Source: Enterovibrio qingdaonensis
Lineage (GTDB): Bacteria; Pseudomonadota; Gammaproteobacteria; Enterobacterales; Vibrionaceae
NCBI RefSeq assembly: GCF_028683135.1
Contig: NZ_JAJUBB010000015.1
Location: forward strand, 54,762 to 118,761
DNA: 64,000 nucleotides
Direction of reading: 5' to 3'
In this document: in pieces, positions 1-14,206 of the stretch
Layout of the letters: each line of letters begins with the position of its first letter
Numbering within the stretch: position 1 is the stretch's first letter
The notes under the pieces: model-generated
Databases searched by the model: none
The model's input: the letters and a program-made list of their open reading frames with translations, nothing else
Told to the model about the DNA's origin: nothing
Made by a program: the position numbers and the translations under genes

Positions 1-1113
1 GTTTCTGACCATCGATAGGTCTTGGACTACCATAGGTCGAAAGGTGATTTTTTCACTTTCCATTTCAGCAACGACACGCTCCGCACCGTTACCATCAATG
101 TCTGATGGGGGCAGGCGGTGTGGGAGAGATTCCCAGTTGTCTGAAAGCCATGTCAGTTCGTTGAAATACGTGTTTGCGGTCGTCAAATCGCTGTTGCCTA
201 AATAGCGGTAAATACCACTACTCGCCAAATGTTCTGCCATCAGACGCTGGTTTTCTGCAACAGAGACTAAGGTGCCGGGAACGCCAAGGCTTGCTCGTTC
301 AATCGCGCTGACACCGGCTCCGCCAAATGCATATCGGCAAGCGGCCAAATCGGCTTCAAAGTCAGGGAGTACTTCCGTCAACGTGACAAAAGGAGGTAAT
401 GGTTCGCTCAACAGCTCGTCTTTGCGAGGATTCGCCATGCCAAAGACAATGGTGAGTTCAAAGGGCAATTCAGAAAACTTCTGGCTCGCGTTGAGAAGCT
501 TCAGGCATTCGCCACTTGGGTCGGTACCACTAAAAAAGGCAATCACCTGATTGTTGAGCGGCTCTACCGGGTTAGTGCGCAATGTGGCAAACGTAGGTCG
601 TAAAAGCCCGTATTTCGGTCCTAATAGTGGTGTGCAGTGGGTTGGAATTACGGCGTTATAGCGATTTTCGAAATCTGGCCAAGGGTTATGGTCGAGCACA
701 ATTTCGCAGTTAAGCGGTCGATTGGCGAGGTCATCGATAGCGAGAATGCTTGCCCCGCATGCTTTTATCGCACTGTGCCAGTTTTCTTCAATCGCGTAGT
801 GATCGACGACAATCCAATTTGGGTGAAAATCGTTGAGTTTCGCCAAGCACTCGCTAGCGTCTTCTTGGAGAGAAACACCGAGCCAGTGTTGGTAGTCATC
901 GGGCGCAGAAGGTGCTACTTGCTGAATCGCGTTCAATGCAATGACATCAATGCCTTGTTGCTGCGAATAGGCAATGAAATTGCCCTCTAACTCGCGGCTT
1001 AGCATCACGACATCATGACCGTGCTCTTTCAATTTTTGTGCAAGCACGAGACAACGCATGACGTGTCCTGTTCCAATAAAACGGGACGCGTCTACACGGA
1101 TGGCTACCTTCAT
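1..1113 (-). CDS. pseG: PseG-PseH fusion (pseudaminic acid synthesis), 3' end outside window
   Basis: The first 371 codons of a protein that starts at ATG 1113 and runs off the left edge. The N-terminus has the PseG glycosyltransferase-B-like signature GTGHVMRC, whose His17 corresponds to the catalytic His of the family. PseG is a UDP-sugar hydrolase that removes UDP from 2,4-diacetamido-trideoxy-altropyranose. After about residue 352 the sequence changes to ITFRPMVVQDLSMVRN, which is how GNAT acetyltransferases of the PseH type begin. The full gene is therefore probably a hydrolase-acetyltransferase fusion, here with order swapped relative to pathway order. It overlaps the pseF stop by ATGA, so it is co-translated. 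The GNAT part is inferred from only about 20 residues. Confidence 0.85.
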   Translation of the reverse strand, partial: MKVAIRVDASRFIGTGHVMRCLVLAQKLKEHGHDVVMLSRELEGNFIAYSQQQGIDVIALNAIQQVAPSAPDDYQHWLGVSLQEDASECLAKLNDFHPNWIVVDHYAIEENWHSAIKACGASILAIDDLANRPLNCEIVLDHNPWPDFENRYNAVIPTHCTPLLGPKYGLLRPTFATLRTNPVEPLNNQVIAFFSGTDPSGECLKLLNASQKFSELPFELTIVFGMANPRKDELLSEPLPPFVTLTEVLPDFEADLAACRYAFGGAGVSAIERASLGVPGTLVSVAENQRLMAEHLASSGIYRYLGNSDLTTANTYFNELTWLSDNWESLPHRLPPSDIDGNGAERVVAEMESEKITFRPMVVQDLSMVRN

Positions 1114-1811
1114 AGCTCCCCTCGCTGGGAAAGGATTTGGTAAAGCATTTCAGCGCGGATCCAGTCATCTGGCTCATCGATATCTTGAACACGGTAGTGC
1201 GGAATTTGAACCACTTTCGAGTGCGGTGCAAAAATAGGTAAACCAGATAAGAAAGCATCAGGTCTTCCCCAGTAGAACATGCCAGCATCGTGGTAGGCAG
1301 GCTCTAAATCTTGAGAGCGAGTTGAGAAATGTTCAGGCCAAAACATCTCAACATTTTCGTCTTTGTTGAGGCGAATACTGCGCTGAATGGGAAACGAAAA
1401 ACGCGTAGCGGCGAAGGTATATTGGGTGTTGTGACTTTCTAAGAGCGCAAGCCCTTCAACCAAATCCATTGCTCTTGTGAATGGCACCGTTGCATAGAGG
1501 CAACATACAGCCTCAATCGTTTTATCTGTATCGGCCTGTAGCCACTCGATTGCATGTTTTATTACATCGAGTGTTGTGGCGTGATCATCAGAAATACTTG
1601 CAGGACGAATGAAAGGAACCTCTGCCCCTAATTCATTCGCAATGGCTGCAATCTCATTGTCATCCGTAGAAACAATGATCCGATCGAAAAGTGCACATTT
1701 TTTCGCAACTTCAATTGCATACGCAATAATAGGACGGCCAATAAATGACTTCAGGTTTTTACCTGGAATCCTTTTACTGCCACCTCTGGCGGGAATAATA
1801 CAGACTCTCAT
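1110..1811 (-). CDS. pseF: pseudaminic acid cytidylyltransferase
   Basis: A 233-residue protein of the CMP-sialate synthetase family. The N-terminal nucleotide-binding signature IIPARGGSKRIPGKNLK is clear, followed by GRPIIAYAI and the VSTDDNEIA segment. It activates pseudaminic acid with CTP to CMP-Pse, the donor used for flagellin or surface-polysaccharide glycosylation. It lies 9 bases after pseC and overlaps pseG by four bases, so the order pseB-pseC-pseF-pseG is one operon. The neuraminate homologue NeuA is the main alternative, but the neighbours fix the pathway as pseudaminic acid. Confidence 0.93.
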   Translation of the reverse strand: MRVCIIPARGGSKRIPGKNLKSFIGRPIIAYAIEVAKKCALFDRIIVSTDDNEIAAIANELGAEVPFIRPASISDDHATTLDVIKHAIEWLQADTDKTIEAVCCLYATVPFTRAMDLVEGLALLESHNTQYTFAATRFSFPIQRSIRLNKDENVEMFWPEHFSTRSQDLEPAYHDAGMFYWGRPDAFLSGLPIFAPHSKVVQIPHYRVQDIDEPDDWIRAEMLYQILSQRGEL

Positions 1812-1820
1812 GTAATCCTT

Positions 1821-3982
<2,162 letters not shown>

Positions 3983-4058
3983 TCAGTAATTAAATGAATT
4001 TTAACGTATCGCCGTTAGATAGATCGCAGAAAAATACGCACTCCGTGATTGGTTGTCC

Positions 4059-4085
4059 AAAAAAAAGCAACCCATTGGGTTGCTT
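4059..4085 (-). terminator. rho-independent terminator of the his operon
   Basis: A nine-base stem (4065-4073 with 4077-4085) with a three-base loop, followed on the minus strand by eight T (A run 4059-4066). It sits 24 bases after the hisIE stop and separates the his and pse operons. Confidence 0.85.
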
Positions 4086-4108
4086 CGGTGAAGTTTTGTG
4101 TAATTTGA

Positions 4109-4737
4109 TTACTTATGACGCTCTTTTAGCTTATTTGCTACGTCTTCCAGCGAGAAGCCTTGATCTTGCAGCAGCACCATCAGGTGATACATCAGGTCTG
4201 CGGATTCGTTAATTAACTCCTCCTTATCGCCCGACGTCGCTGCAAGCGCGACTTCGACGCCTTCTTCGCCCACTTTCTGCGAAATGCGCTTGGTGCCCTT
4301 TGCATACAAGGACGCCGTATAAGACGTTGAAGGATCGGATCCTCGACGGGATGCCAACACCTGCTCCAGTTGATGAAGAAACACCAGAGAGGGTTTGTTT
4401 GCGTCGTCTTCACCCCAACATGTTTCGGTGCCCAAGTGACAGGTTGGGCCGATGGGGTCAGCTTGAACCAGCAGGGTGTCTTTATCGCAGTCGACAGAGA
4501 TGTGCTTAAGCTGCAGCACGTTACCTGAGGACTCGCCCTTGGTCCAAAGACGCTCCTTTGAGCGGGACCAGAAGGTGACTTGTTGGGTATCTAGCGTTTT
4601 AGCCAAAGCGTCTTGGTTCATGTATCCCAGCATGAGTACCGCACCGCTTTTGGCGTTCTGCACGATGGCAGGGATCAAGCCTTGGGTCTTTTCCCAATCG
4701 ATTTGCTCCGCCAGGGCAGCATTTCCTTGTGTCTGAC

Positions 4738-4741
<4 letters not shown>
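4109..4741 (-). CDS. hisI: phosphoribosyl-AMP cyclohydrolase / phosphoribosyl-ATP pyrophosphatase
   Basis: A 210-residue bifunctional HisIE. The N-terminal half carries the cyclohydrolase signature with metal-binding cysteines in [11 protein letters not shown]. The C-terminal part from about residue 120 is the pyrophosphohydrolase with [10 protein letters not shown] and [12 protein letters not shown]. It performs the second and third steps of histidine biosynthesis. It is the last his gene, overlaps hisF by four bases, and is followed by the operon terminator. Confidence 0.97.
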
Positions 4742-6828
<2,087 letters not shown>

Positions 6829-6829
<1 letters not shown>

Positions 6830-7896
6830 TACAACACCCCTTTACTGCTTGGCAATTCATTACCTTCCACGCGAATTGCCTGACGCAATGTACGGCCGAA
6901 CGCTTTAAACAGACTTTCTACGATGTGGTGCGTGTTGTGACCGTCTGATGAAAGGTGCAAGGTGCACGCAAGCGTATCAGTCAACGAGCGGAAGAAGTGT
7001 TCCACCATTTCGGTAGAAAGGTCACCGACTTTCTCTTGCGAGAAGGTAGCATCAAATTTCAGGTAAGGACGACCAGACAAGTCGAGCGCACATTGTGCAA
7101 GGCATTCATCCATCGGAAGACTGAAACCAAAACGGCCAATGCCGCGTTTGTTACCTAGGGCATCTTTCAGAGCCTGACCTAACGCCAGTGCCGTGTCTTC
7201 CACTGTGTGGTGGTCATCAATGTGTAAATCACCGTCAACGGCCACTTCCATGCGGAAGCCGCCGTGCGTGGCGATTTGATCCAGCATGTGGTCAAAGAAA
7301 CCAAGGCCAGTATTGATGCTGTTACCGCCGCTTTCATCAAGGTTCACGGTGATACGGATGTCAGTTTCTTTTGTGGTACGGACAACCGTTGCAATACGCG
7401 GGTTGGTAGTCAAATCCTTAAGGATTTTCGGCCAGTCCATGGTTTCAGGGTTGTACTGAATACCGCGGATAGCCATGTTCTCTGCCAGTTGGATATCGGT
7501 CTGGCGATCGCCAATGACGGCAGAGGTTTTGAAATCCACACGGCCTTGCTGCAGGTAGTCTTTGACCAAGCCGAGCTTAGGCTTTCTGCAGCTACAACCT
7601 TCGTGGTCGAAGTGCGGGCAAATCAGTACGTCGGCAAACTTCACGCCTTGAGATTCGAAAATCTCCATCATCATGTCATGCGGTGCATCGAAGTCCGCTT
7701 GTGGGTAGCTGTCAGTGCCCAAGCCGTCTTGGTTGGTCACCATCACCAGCTTGTAGCCTGCATCCTGCAAAGCCAGCAGTGATGGGATGACGTACGGCTC
7801 TAGCTTGAGTTTGTCGAGACGGTCAACCTGAAAGTCCACAGGTGGCTCGACAATCAAGGTGCCGTCACGGTCGATAAAGAGGATTTTTTCTTTCAC
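6829..7896 (-). CDS. hisB: histidinol-phosphatase / imidazoleglycerol-phosphate dehydratase
   Basis: A 355-residue bifunctional HisB of the enterobacterial type. The N-terminal HAD phosphatase has FIDRDGTL and a zinc loop [15 protein letters not shown]. The dehydratase begins near residue 167, with FFDHMLDQ and [10 protein letters not shown] metal-binding His-rich motifs. The fused form is typical of gammaproteobacteria. It follows hisC by 26 bases. Confidence 0.98.
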
Positions 7897-7922
7897 AACA
7901 AATTCCTTTTTGTTTCGCGCTT

Positions 7923-8969
7923 TTATGCCAACTGTTGGCGGATAAAGGTTAGCGTTTTTTCACACTCTTCACGGTTACCGACGCTGATACGAATGCAGCC
8001 TTCGATTGGAGAGCGGCGAAGAATAATGCCGTGGTCCCAAAGGGCACTAAACAGCAGTTCCGCGTCAGGGAATTTCACTAGCAGGTAGTTGCCGTACCCA
8101 TCAAACACTTCCACGCCAGAGAGCATGGACAGGCCTGCTTGTAAGTATGCGCGATTTGCATTCAAATCCAGCACTTGATACTTCATGCGTGCCAGACCTG
8201 CTTCATTTAAAGCCTGACAAGCAATCTCCGTCACTGGTACTGGCACAGGGTATGGCGCGATGACTTTTTGCATCAGCTGAATGATTTGCTGATTCGCAAG
8301 GGTGAAGCCACAGCGCAGACCCGCTAGCGCAAATGCTTTAGACAGGGTGCGAAGGATGGCCAGATTAGGATAGCGAACCAGAAGATCAACCGTTGACGCT
8401 TCCGGACAGAAATCGATATAGGCTTCATCCATCACGACCAACGCACGACCCGCCGTCATTTCCAGCAGTGCTTCAATGTCGTTGCGGTCAATCAGGTTGC
8501 CGGTCGGGTTGTTTGGGCTACATACAAATACTAACTTCACGGTGTCGAGGTTCTTCTCGATTTCTGGCAGGTTAAGCTGCCAGAAATCCGTCAGTGGTAC
8601 CGTCTTACGCGCAACACCTGCTGTTTCAGCACTGATGCTGTACATGCCGTAAGTTGGCGGACAGAACAGAATGCTGTCTTCGCCCGTTTCACAGAAGGTG
8701 CGAACCAAAAGCTCAATGCTTTCATCCGCTCCGCGCGAGGTCAGTACTTGTTCTGGGCGAACACCTGCATACTCAGCGTAAGCACGGATAAGCTCTTCTG
8801 GCTGACAGGTGCTGTAGCGGTTTAGACCTGCACCATTGATGGTGTATTCGTTGTTAAACGGTGATTCATTGGCATTCAGCCAAACATCACCAGAGCCACC
8901 CAAGCGGCGGGCAGACATGTAAGGGGTCAATGCCTGAACATCCTTACGGGCTAATTTTTCAATGTCCAT
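7923..8969 (-). CDS. hisC: histidinol-phosphate aminotransferase
   Basis: A class II PLP aminotransferase of 348 residues with its PLP lysine in [16 protein letters not shown] chose ATG 8969 because AGGGG lies five bases before it. A GTG at 8987 in the same frame overlaps the hisD stop as GTGA but has no better ribosome site. It converts imidazole acetol phosphate to histidinol phosphate with glutamate. Confidence 0.96.
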   Translation of the reverse strand: MDIEKLARKDVQALTPYMSARRLGGSGDVWLNANESPFNNEYTINGAGLNRYSTCQPEELIRAYAEYAGVRPEQVLTSRGADESIELLVRTFCETGEDSILFCPPTYGMYSISAETAGVARKTVPLTDFWQLNLPEIEKNLDTVKLVFVCSPNNPTGNLIDRNDIEALLEMTAGRALVVMDEAYIDFCPEASTVDLLVRYPNLAILRTLSKAFALAGLRCGFTLANQQIIQLMQKVIAPYPVPVPVTEIACQALNEAGLARMKYQVLDLNANRAYLQAGLSMLSGVEVFDGYGNYLLVKFPDAELLFSALWDHGIILRRSPIEGCIRISVGNREECEKTLTFIRQQLA

Positions 8970-8983
8970 AGAAACCCCTGAAA

Positions 8984-10279
8984 TCACTGTAACTTGTTGA
9001 GCTTTTCGACGCGGATAGTCACTGCATTGCGATGTGCGTCCAAGCCTTCTGCATTGGCCATCGCTACCACGGTTGGTGCGAGAGCCTGTAATCCATTTGC
9101 AGACAGTTCTTGCACTGTCATGCGCTTACTAAAGTCCGCCAAACCCAAGCTTGAGTATGTGCGTGTGTAACCATAGGTTGGCAGCACGTGATTGGTACCT
9201 GAAGCGTAATCGCCAACAGATTCCGGTGACCATGCACCAAGGAAAATTGAGCCTGCATTGTCCAGTAGTGGAAGAAGCTCTCGTGGGTTCTTGGTTTGGA
9301 CAATCAGGTGTTCAGGACCATAGTTATTCGAGATAGCAACACACTGTGTGAGGCTTTCCGCGATGATGATCACGCTTGAACCCAATGCTTGGCTGGCAAT
9401 GTCAGCTCGGGTTAGCTGCTTCAGTTGTTTTTGAACCGCATCGGCGACTTTCTCTGCCAGCACGGGGGATGGCGTGACAAGAACCACTTGAGAGTCTGGG
9501 CCGTGCTCAGCTTGGCTTAGCAGGTCTGCTGCAACGAAATCTGCGTCTGCATCTTCATCTGCTATGACCAATACCTCTGAAGGGCCTGCGGGCATATCAA
9601 TGGCTGCGCCAGCGTGATCATTGCTAACTTGACGTTTAGCCTCGGTCACGAAGGCATTGCCGGGACCGAAAATTTTATCGACTTTGCAGACGGTCTCGGT
9701 GCCGTAAGCCATCGCCGCAACTGCTTGGGCACCGCCAAGGTTATAAACCTGATCGATACCACAAAGCTTGGCAACGTAGAGAATCTCGTCAGCAATCGGT
9801 GGCGGTGAACAGAGCACCACTTTTCTGCAACCAGCAATTTGAGAAGGCACGCCAAGCATCAATACGGTAGAAGGCAATGGTGCGCTGCCGCCAGGGATGT
9901 ACAAGCCGACACGGTTTATCGGGCGGGTAACTAATTCACAGACGACGCCTGGCATGGTTTCAACCGTCAGCGGTTCCGGTTTTTGCGCTTTGTGGAAACA
10001 GGCGATATTGTTGTAAGCCTGTTTCAATGCCGTCTTGATTTCTTCACCAAGACGAGAAGCCGCAGCGTCGATTTCTTCCTGAGACACACGGATGTTCTCT
10101 GGCACGACTTTATCAAATTTCTCGGTCAGTGCTTTGAGCGCGGCATCACCACCAGTGCGAACATCATTAATGACCGATGTTACCGCGTCTGTGATTGATG
10201 CACTTTCTGAAATAGCAGGACGTTCTAACGCTTTCTCCTGCTGTTGTTCACCGAGTGATTTCCAAACCACTGTTTTCAT
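8984..10279 (-). CDS. hisD: histidinol dehydrogenase
   Basis: A 431-residue zinc enzyme that performs the last two oxidations to histidine with NAD. Characteristic segments are [28 protein letters not shown] and [10 protein letters not shown], which supply zinc and catalytic His/Glu residues. The length is typical. The start is three bases after the hisG stop. Confidence 0.98.
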   Translation of the reverse strand: MKTVVWKSLGEQQQEKALERPAISESASITDAVTSVINDVRTGGDAALKALTEKFDKVVPENIRVSQEEIDAAASRLGEEIKTALKQAYNNIACFHKAQKPEPLTVETMPGVVCELVTRPINRVGLYIPGGSAPLPSTVLMLGVPSQIAGCRKVVLCSPPPIADEILYVAKLCGIDQVYNLGGAQAVAAMAYGTETVCKVDKIFGPGNAFVTEAKRQVSNDHAGAAIDMPAGPSEVLVIADEDADADFVAADLLSQAEHGPDSQVVLVTPSPVLAEKVADAVQKQLKQLTRADIASQALGSSVIIIAESLTQCVAISNNYGPEHLIVQTKNPRELLPLLDNAGSIFLGAWSPESVGDYASGTNHVLPTYGYTRTYSSLGLADFSKRMTVQELSANGLQALAPTVVAMANAEGLDAHRNAVTIRVEKLNKLQ

Positions 10280-10282
10280 GGC

Positions 10283-11179
10283 TTACTCCATCATCTTCTC
10301 AATTGGCAGCACCAGAATGGAGCTTGCACCCAATTCTTTTAGCTTTTCCATGGTTTCCCAGAATAGGTTTTCGGTACTGACCAGATGTACAGCAACACGC
10401 TGTTTGTCGTGTGCCAAAGGTAGGATGGTAGGGTCTTCTGCTCCTGGAAGTAGTTCAACAATCTTCTCCAGCGTTTCGCTTGGCGCATGAAGCATGATGT
10501 ACTTAGACTCTTTTGCTTGAATCACACCGTTGATACGGGTCAACAGGCGGTCGATCAGTGCGGCTTTGTCTTGCGCAAACTCGCCAGTACGTTGAATAAG
10601 AACAGCTTTTGAACGGAAGATGACTTCAGCTTCTTTCAAGCCGTTTGCTTCTAGCGTTGCACCTGTCGACACCAAGTCACAGATTGCGTCTGCTAGACCT
10701 GCGCGCGGGGCAACCTCTACTGAACCATTCAGCATACAAGTGCTGAATTTCACGTCTTGTTTATCGAGGTAGGCCTTAAGAATGTTTGGATAGGTCGTGG
10801 CGATACGTTTGCCAGCCAGATCTTGCGGGCCGTTATATTCTTGGCCTTTTTCAATTGCTACGGAAAGGCGGCAACCGCCAAAACCAAGTCGGCGAAGTTT
10901 ATTGAATTCGCTTGGTTCACCCAGCGCAACACGCTCTAGTCGAACTTCTTCTAGCTCGTTTTCGCCAATGACGCCAAGATCTACCACGCCATCCATGATG
11001 AGGCCTGGAATGTCATCATCACGCACTAGCAGGAGGTCGATTGGCATGTTTTCAGCGTGAACCACTAAGCGGTCACCCGAAAAGTTTATTTTCACACCGC
11101 ATCGCTTGAGCAGTTCCTGACACTCTTTCGCAAGGCGGCCTTTTTTCTGAATGGCAATTCTTAGACGTTCTGTTTGCAT
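10283..11179 (-). CDS. hisG: ATP phosphoribosyltransferase (long form)
   Basis: A 298-residue HisG of the long form with a C-terminal ACT-like regulatory part, so no HisZ is needed. The N-terminus [15 protein letters not shown] and the mid segment [19 protein letters not shown] match the family. It catalyses the first, feedback-inhibited step. It is the first structural gene of the operon, downstream of a transcription attenuator. Confidence 0.98.
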   Translation of the reverse strand: MQTERLRIAIQKKGRLAKECQELLKRCGVKINFSGDRLVVHAENMPIDLLLVRDDDIPGLIMDGVVDLGVIGENELEEVRLERVALGEPSEFNKLRRLGFGGCRLSVAIEKGQEYNGPQDLAGKRIATTYPNILKAYLDKQDVKFSTCMLNGSVEVAPRAGLADAICDLVSTGATLEANGLKEAEVIFRSKAVLIQRTGEFAQDKAALIDRLLTRINGVIQAKESKYIMLHAPSETLEKIVELLPGAEDPTILPLAHDKQRVAVHLVSTENLFWETMEKLKELGASSILVLPIEKMME

Positions 11180-11254
11180 GATCTATTCCCTGTATCTTTT
11201 CGCTCGACCCTATTTCCTTGAAGTCTGAGCGCAATTTTTAAAATCCTAAAAAGT

Positions 11255-11284
11255 AAAAACCCCCGGAAGGTGCTCTTCCGGGGG
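11255..11284 (-). terminator. his attenuator terminator
   Basis: A ten-base GC-rich stem (11260-11269 with 11275-11284) with a five-base loop and a T run on the minus strand (11255-11259). It lies between the His-codon leader peptide and hisG, where the his attenuator is expected. Confidence 0.92.
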
Positions 11285-11362
11285 TCTGAAACTTGTGTTC
11301 GCTTTGATGACCGTGGAAGAACTTTTCCTCGTCTTCCAGTCGAAACCAACTCTCCCGAAAGA

Positions 11363-11395
11363 CTACTCAGGATGGTGATGATGGTGAATGGTCAT
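11363..11395 (-). CDS. hisL: his operon leader peptide
   Basis: A ten-codon reading frame, MTIHHHHHPE then TAG, with five consecutive His codons. Stalling on these codons when charged tRNA-His is scarce would favour an antiterminator and relieve the hairpin at 11255-11284. The run is shorter than the seven His codons known from E. coli. I see no strong Shine-Dalgarno. Confidence 0.93.
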   Translation of the reverse strand: MTIHHHHHPE

Positions 11396-11674
11396 TAGCG
11401 ATTGTTGCATACTGCTTATCTCGTTCCGTGATTCAAATTTGCAGGACGTTTTAACGTCTACTTGGTAATCACACTAACAAACTCACTAAATATTGCAACA
11501 AGTAATTGAGGGATTTTGCCATTTAGCGGTGCTGTTAACACAGAGCAGTGAAAAGTCGGTATTTAGGCAGAAAAGGACGTCGTTAGATGAAGGGTAAGTG
11601 ACGGTAATTTTTAAAGATAATTGCAAGCGAAGGCGGGGCTAAGCGAAGTGAGCGCATACCCAAAATGGTTTTCA
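11396..11674. other. his promoter region
   Basis: This non-coding stretch upstream of the leader peptide must hold the his promoter on the minus strand, but no -35/-10 pair with good spacing stands out. Nothing else was recognised. Confidence 0.4.
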
Positions 11675-11860
11675 TTATATGTATATATCTAGCAAGCTGT
11701 TCTTCTTCTTTTGGGTTTCTGTGGAAGACTGCTCTTGCTCGACCTCTTCGCGTTCTTCTTCCTCAGTGATTTTCTGCTGTTGTTGTTTCGCTTTATCTTG
11801 CTTCAGAACCGTGTGCACCTTTTGGGGGGCAAGGTCTGTAATTTTGGGGAACCAAGTCAT
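11675..11860 (-). CDS. small charged hypothetical protein
   Basis: 61 residues. ATG 11860 is preceded by GGAG seven bases upstream, which supports translation. The first 20 residues (MTWFPKITDLAPQKVHTVLK) look folded or amphipathic. The rest is low-complexity Q/E/K-rich sequence of coiled-coil character. There is no signal peptide and no membrane segment. I do not recognise the family. The opposite-strand frame here is serine/cysteine-rich and less plausible. Confidence 0.5.
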   Translation of the reverse strand: MTWFPKITDLAPQKVHTVLKQDKAKQQQQKITEEEEREEVEQEQSSTETQKKKNSLLDIYI

Positions 11861-11923
11861 CGCAATGCTCCATGATTTGCTCCCCCAACTTATCGGCTAA
11901 TTATTGAACTTCTTGAGTGTTTT

Positions 11924-12400
11924 TTAACCGCAGCACTTTTTGTGCTTTTTACCGCTTCCACAAGGGCAGGGATCGTTACGGCCTACTTTCTCGGCTTTTG
12001 GATATTCGCCATCGATATAAAACCACAGATTCTTACCGTTTTTTTCTTCGTTCAAGAATCGCGATTTTTCATGCAGGGTGTATTGCTTCCCGCCATCAAC
12101 ATAATGGGCCTTAAATTCGACGAAGCCTTGCGTTCCATCGGCGTCAACAGAGCTGTTGAGCACTTGAAGCATCAGCCATTCGCTGTTGATGGAGTCGGCA
12201 ATAGCATCTCGATGTTGCTCCGCGCCGCAAGACGGATGGTAGGTATTGACGACATAATCGACCAAGCCTTTTACATGTGCACTGTAGCGGGAGCGCATCA
12301 GCTTCTCAGGGTGATCGGCTTTGGCGTGATCTAGATGGATAGGTTCACAGCATTGACTGTAGTCAGCCTGACTACCACAAGGGCAAAGTTCTGCGGTCAT
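11924..12400 (-). CDS. ychJ: YchJ family SEC-C motif protein
   Basis: 158 residues. The N-terminus has a CPCGS...CC cluster and the C-terminus ends in the classical SEC-C zinc motif [19 protein letters not shown]. The middle ([27 protein letters not shown]) is the YchJ NTF2-like domain. Molecular function is not established; SEC-C motifs bind zinc and in SecA contact SecB and ribosomes. It is a monocistronic gene on the minus strand. Confidence 0.88.
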   Translation of the reverse strand: MTAELCPCGSQADYSQCCEPIHLDHAKADHPEKLMRSRYSAHVKGLVDYVVNTYHPSCGAEQHRDAIADSINSEWLMLQVLNSSVDADGTQGFVEFKAHYVDGGKQYTLHEKSRFLNEEKNGKNLWFYIDGEYPKAEKVGRNDPCPCGSGKKHKKCCG

Positions 12401-12476
12401 GAATAGGACACCGAATTAATAAAAAATCGCGCCTATTCTCTGAATCGCCCTTGCGTTAGTCAAGCTGTTCAAGAGG

Positions 12477-13886
12477 CTAGAAGGTTCTTAGGTACCAGTC
12501 GTATTCGAGCGTTGTAATATGTTGCTCAAACTCTTCCAATTCCTTCTCTTTGCAAGTAACGAACACATCAATGAAATCAGTGCCCATATACTGACGGAGA
12601 ATGTCACAGTCACTGAGTTCGCGCAGCGCATCACGAAGGTTATTTGGCAAAGGAGTATTTGGCACATCGTAGGCATTACCGACGATTTCCGCAGGAGGCT
12701 CAATGTTGTTATCTATGCCATACATGATGGAGGCAAGGAAAGCACTCATCATCAAGTAGGGATTTGCATCCGTGCCAGCAACACGGTGCTCGATGCGTGT
12801 GGCAGCCGGGACATCGCTTGGGATGCGCAGTGCTGTTGTACGATTTTCTACGCCCCATGTCGCCGCATTGGGGACATAAAAGTCAGGGCTGAAACGGCGA
12901 TAAGAGTTGATGTTTGGACACAATATGGCGAGATATTGTGGAAGTAAGGTCAGTAACCCTCCCAACGCATATTTTAAGGTGTCGGTCATTTCACCTTGCT
13001 CTGCAGGTTCAAACACATTCTTGCCATCATCATCAAGCAGGCTGAGGTGAAGATGCATGCCATTTCCCGCTTGATCGGCGTAGGGCTTGGCCATGAAGGT
13101 GACATCATATTCGTGGTTATGCGCTACTTGTTTTATGACACGTCGAAGCAGCAGAGCGTGGTCACAAGATGCAAGTGCATCGTTAGTATGCTTCAAATTA
13201 ATCTCAAATTGCCCCGGTGCGGATTCCGCCACAATGGTGTCGGCAGGCAAGCCTTGAGCACGTGCAGCATCAATGATTTCAGTCAACAGGTCGGCGTATT
13301 CATCAAGATCGTCCAGAGAGTAGACCTGGGTGTTTTCGGGGCGCTTACCCGTTACAGGGGAAATGGGTGGAAGAGGAGCCTTACCTTCTCCCTTGGCATC
13401 GATTAAATAGAACTCCAACTCAAAGGCTGACACTGGCGTCAAACCGCGCGCTTTCATTTGTCTCAGCGTACGGCGAAGGATCATTCTTGGATCGCCAAAA
13501 AAGGGCGTTTCAGGGGTTTCGTACATTTCCAAAAGTAATTGAGCAATGGCGCGTTTTTGCCATGGTTGACGCGTGAGTGAACCGGCGACGGGAAAACAAA
13601 TGGCGTCAGATTCGCCAATCTCGAGCCCTAATCCTGTTTCTTCTACAGGCGTACCTTTGATGTTCATGCCATAGATGGAAATGGGGAGTGCGATACCTAA
13701 TTCATACGCTTTAGTCAGTTTGTCTTTCTCGACACGCTTGCCTCGGACAATTCCGTTCATATCCAAAAGCAATAGGTCGACAAAATCCACATCTGGGTTC
13801 TGTTCTAGAAACTGAACGGCTTCGTTTATATCGGGCAAATTGGTATCTGCCGAGGTAAACATTTCCCTGTCTGTTTGATATCGCAT
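12477..13886 (-). CDS. gamma-glutamylpolyamine synthetase-like (glutamine synthetase family), copy 1
   Basis: 469 residues, glutamine synthetase fold. Visible motifs are metal-binding FELEFYLID, HLHLSLLDDDG, PNINSYRRF and VENRTTALRIP. The opening DINEAVQFLEQNPDVDFVDLLLLDMNGIVRGK places it in the PuuA/PauA group, which ligates glutamate to an amine with ATP, rather than the GlnA group. It is transcribed divergently from the puuD-like gene. A second family member lies at 14973, and the two are clearly distinct in sequence, suggesting different amine substrates. The exact substrate cannot be read from sequence. Confidence 0.85.
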   Translation of the reverse strand: MRYQTDREMFTSADTNLPDINEAVQFLEQNPDVDFVDLLLLDMNGIVRGKRVEKDKLTKAYELGIALPISIYGMNIKGTPVEETGLGLEIGESDAICFPVAGSLTRQPWQKRAIAQLLLEMYETPETPFFGDPRMILRRTLRQMKARGLTPVSAFELEFYLIDAKGEGKAPLPPISPVTGKRPENTQVYSLDDLDEYADLLTEIIDAARAQGLPADTIVAESAPGQFEINLKHTNDALASCDHALLLRRVIKQVAHNHEYDVTFMAKPYADQAGNGMHLHLSLLDDDGKNVFEPAEQGEMTDTLKYALGGLLTLLPQYLAILCPNINSYRRFSPDFYVPNAATWGVENRTTALRIPSDVPAATRIEHRVAGTDANPYLMMSAFLASIMYGIDNNIEPPAEIVGNAYDVPNTPLPNNLRDALRELSDCDILRQYMGTDFIDVFVTCKEKELEEFEQHITTLEYDWYLRTF

Positions 13887-13902
13887 GCGTCACCTGCCTG
13901 GG

Positions 13903-13917
13903 TGTAAATTATATCAA
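13903..13917 (-). promoter_or_regulatory. weak PuuR-like operator
   Basis: Read on the minus strand the 15-mer matches the E. coli PuuR consensus AAAATATAATGAACA (quoted from memory) at 10 of 15 positions, with an intact ATATAAT core. It lies 17 bases before the start of the copy-1 synthetase. Confidence 0.35.
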
Positions 13918-14121
13918 TCACTCCTAGTGATACCCCTGAGTGAATAGTAAACCGCCCATCTTGTCAACTGAGATCACGGTCACGCTTTGTCTATTTTGGC
14001 TTCAAATCAATGCGATAAGGCCTTAGGAATTGGTGAGTTACCATTGTTAAGAAAATGTTTAATAATTCGTCAAGAAGTGTTGATTAGCTCACTTGCGTCA
14101 TTTATTTTTAACGTGTAGCGT

Positions 14122-14136
14122 GTGAAAAAATGAACG
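14122..14136 (+). promoter_or_regulatory. PuuR-like half site cluster
   Basis: GTGAAAAAATGAACG carries the AATGAAC end of the PuuR consensus (9 of 15). It is followed by GTTCA (14141-14145) and TGAAC (14148-14152), forming nested inverted repeats about 70 bases before the puuD-like gene. Confidence 0.35.
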
Positions 14137-14206
14137 CTTTGTTCAAGTGAACCATGCGTAATAGGAATAGCCAGTACCTTTCTAGGGATAGATATTTGAG
14201 GTGTTT

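Larger units (their letters stand above)
13887..14206. promoter_or_regulatory. divergent promoter region of the polyamine genes
   Basis: 320 bases between the divergent synthetase and hydrolase genes. It contains two PuuR-like 15-mers (13903-13917 and 14122-14136) and three overlapping TGAAC/GTTCA half sites at 14131-14152. No other structure was recognised. Confidence 0.5.

Noticed and set aside
11679..11900. Plus-strand Cys/Ser-rich frame opposite the small charged protein
   Set aside because: No ribosome site, composition is the complement of a Glu/Gln-rich gene.
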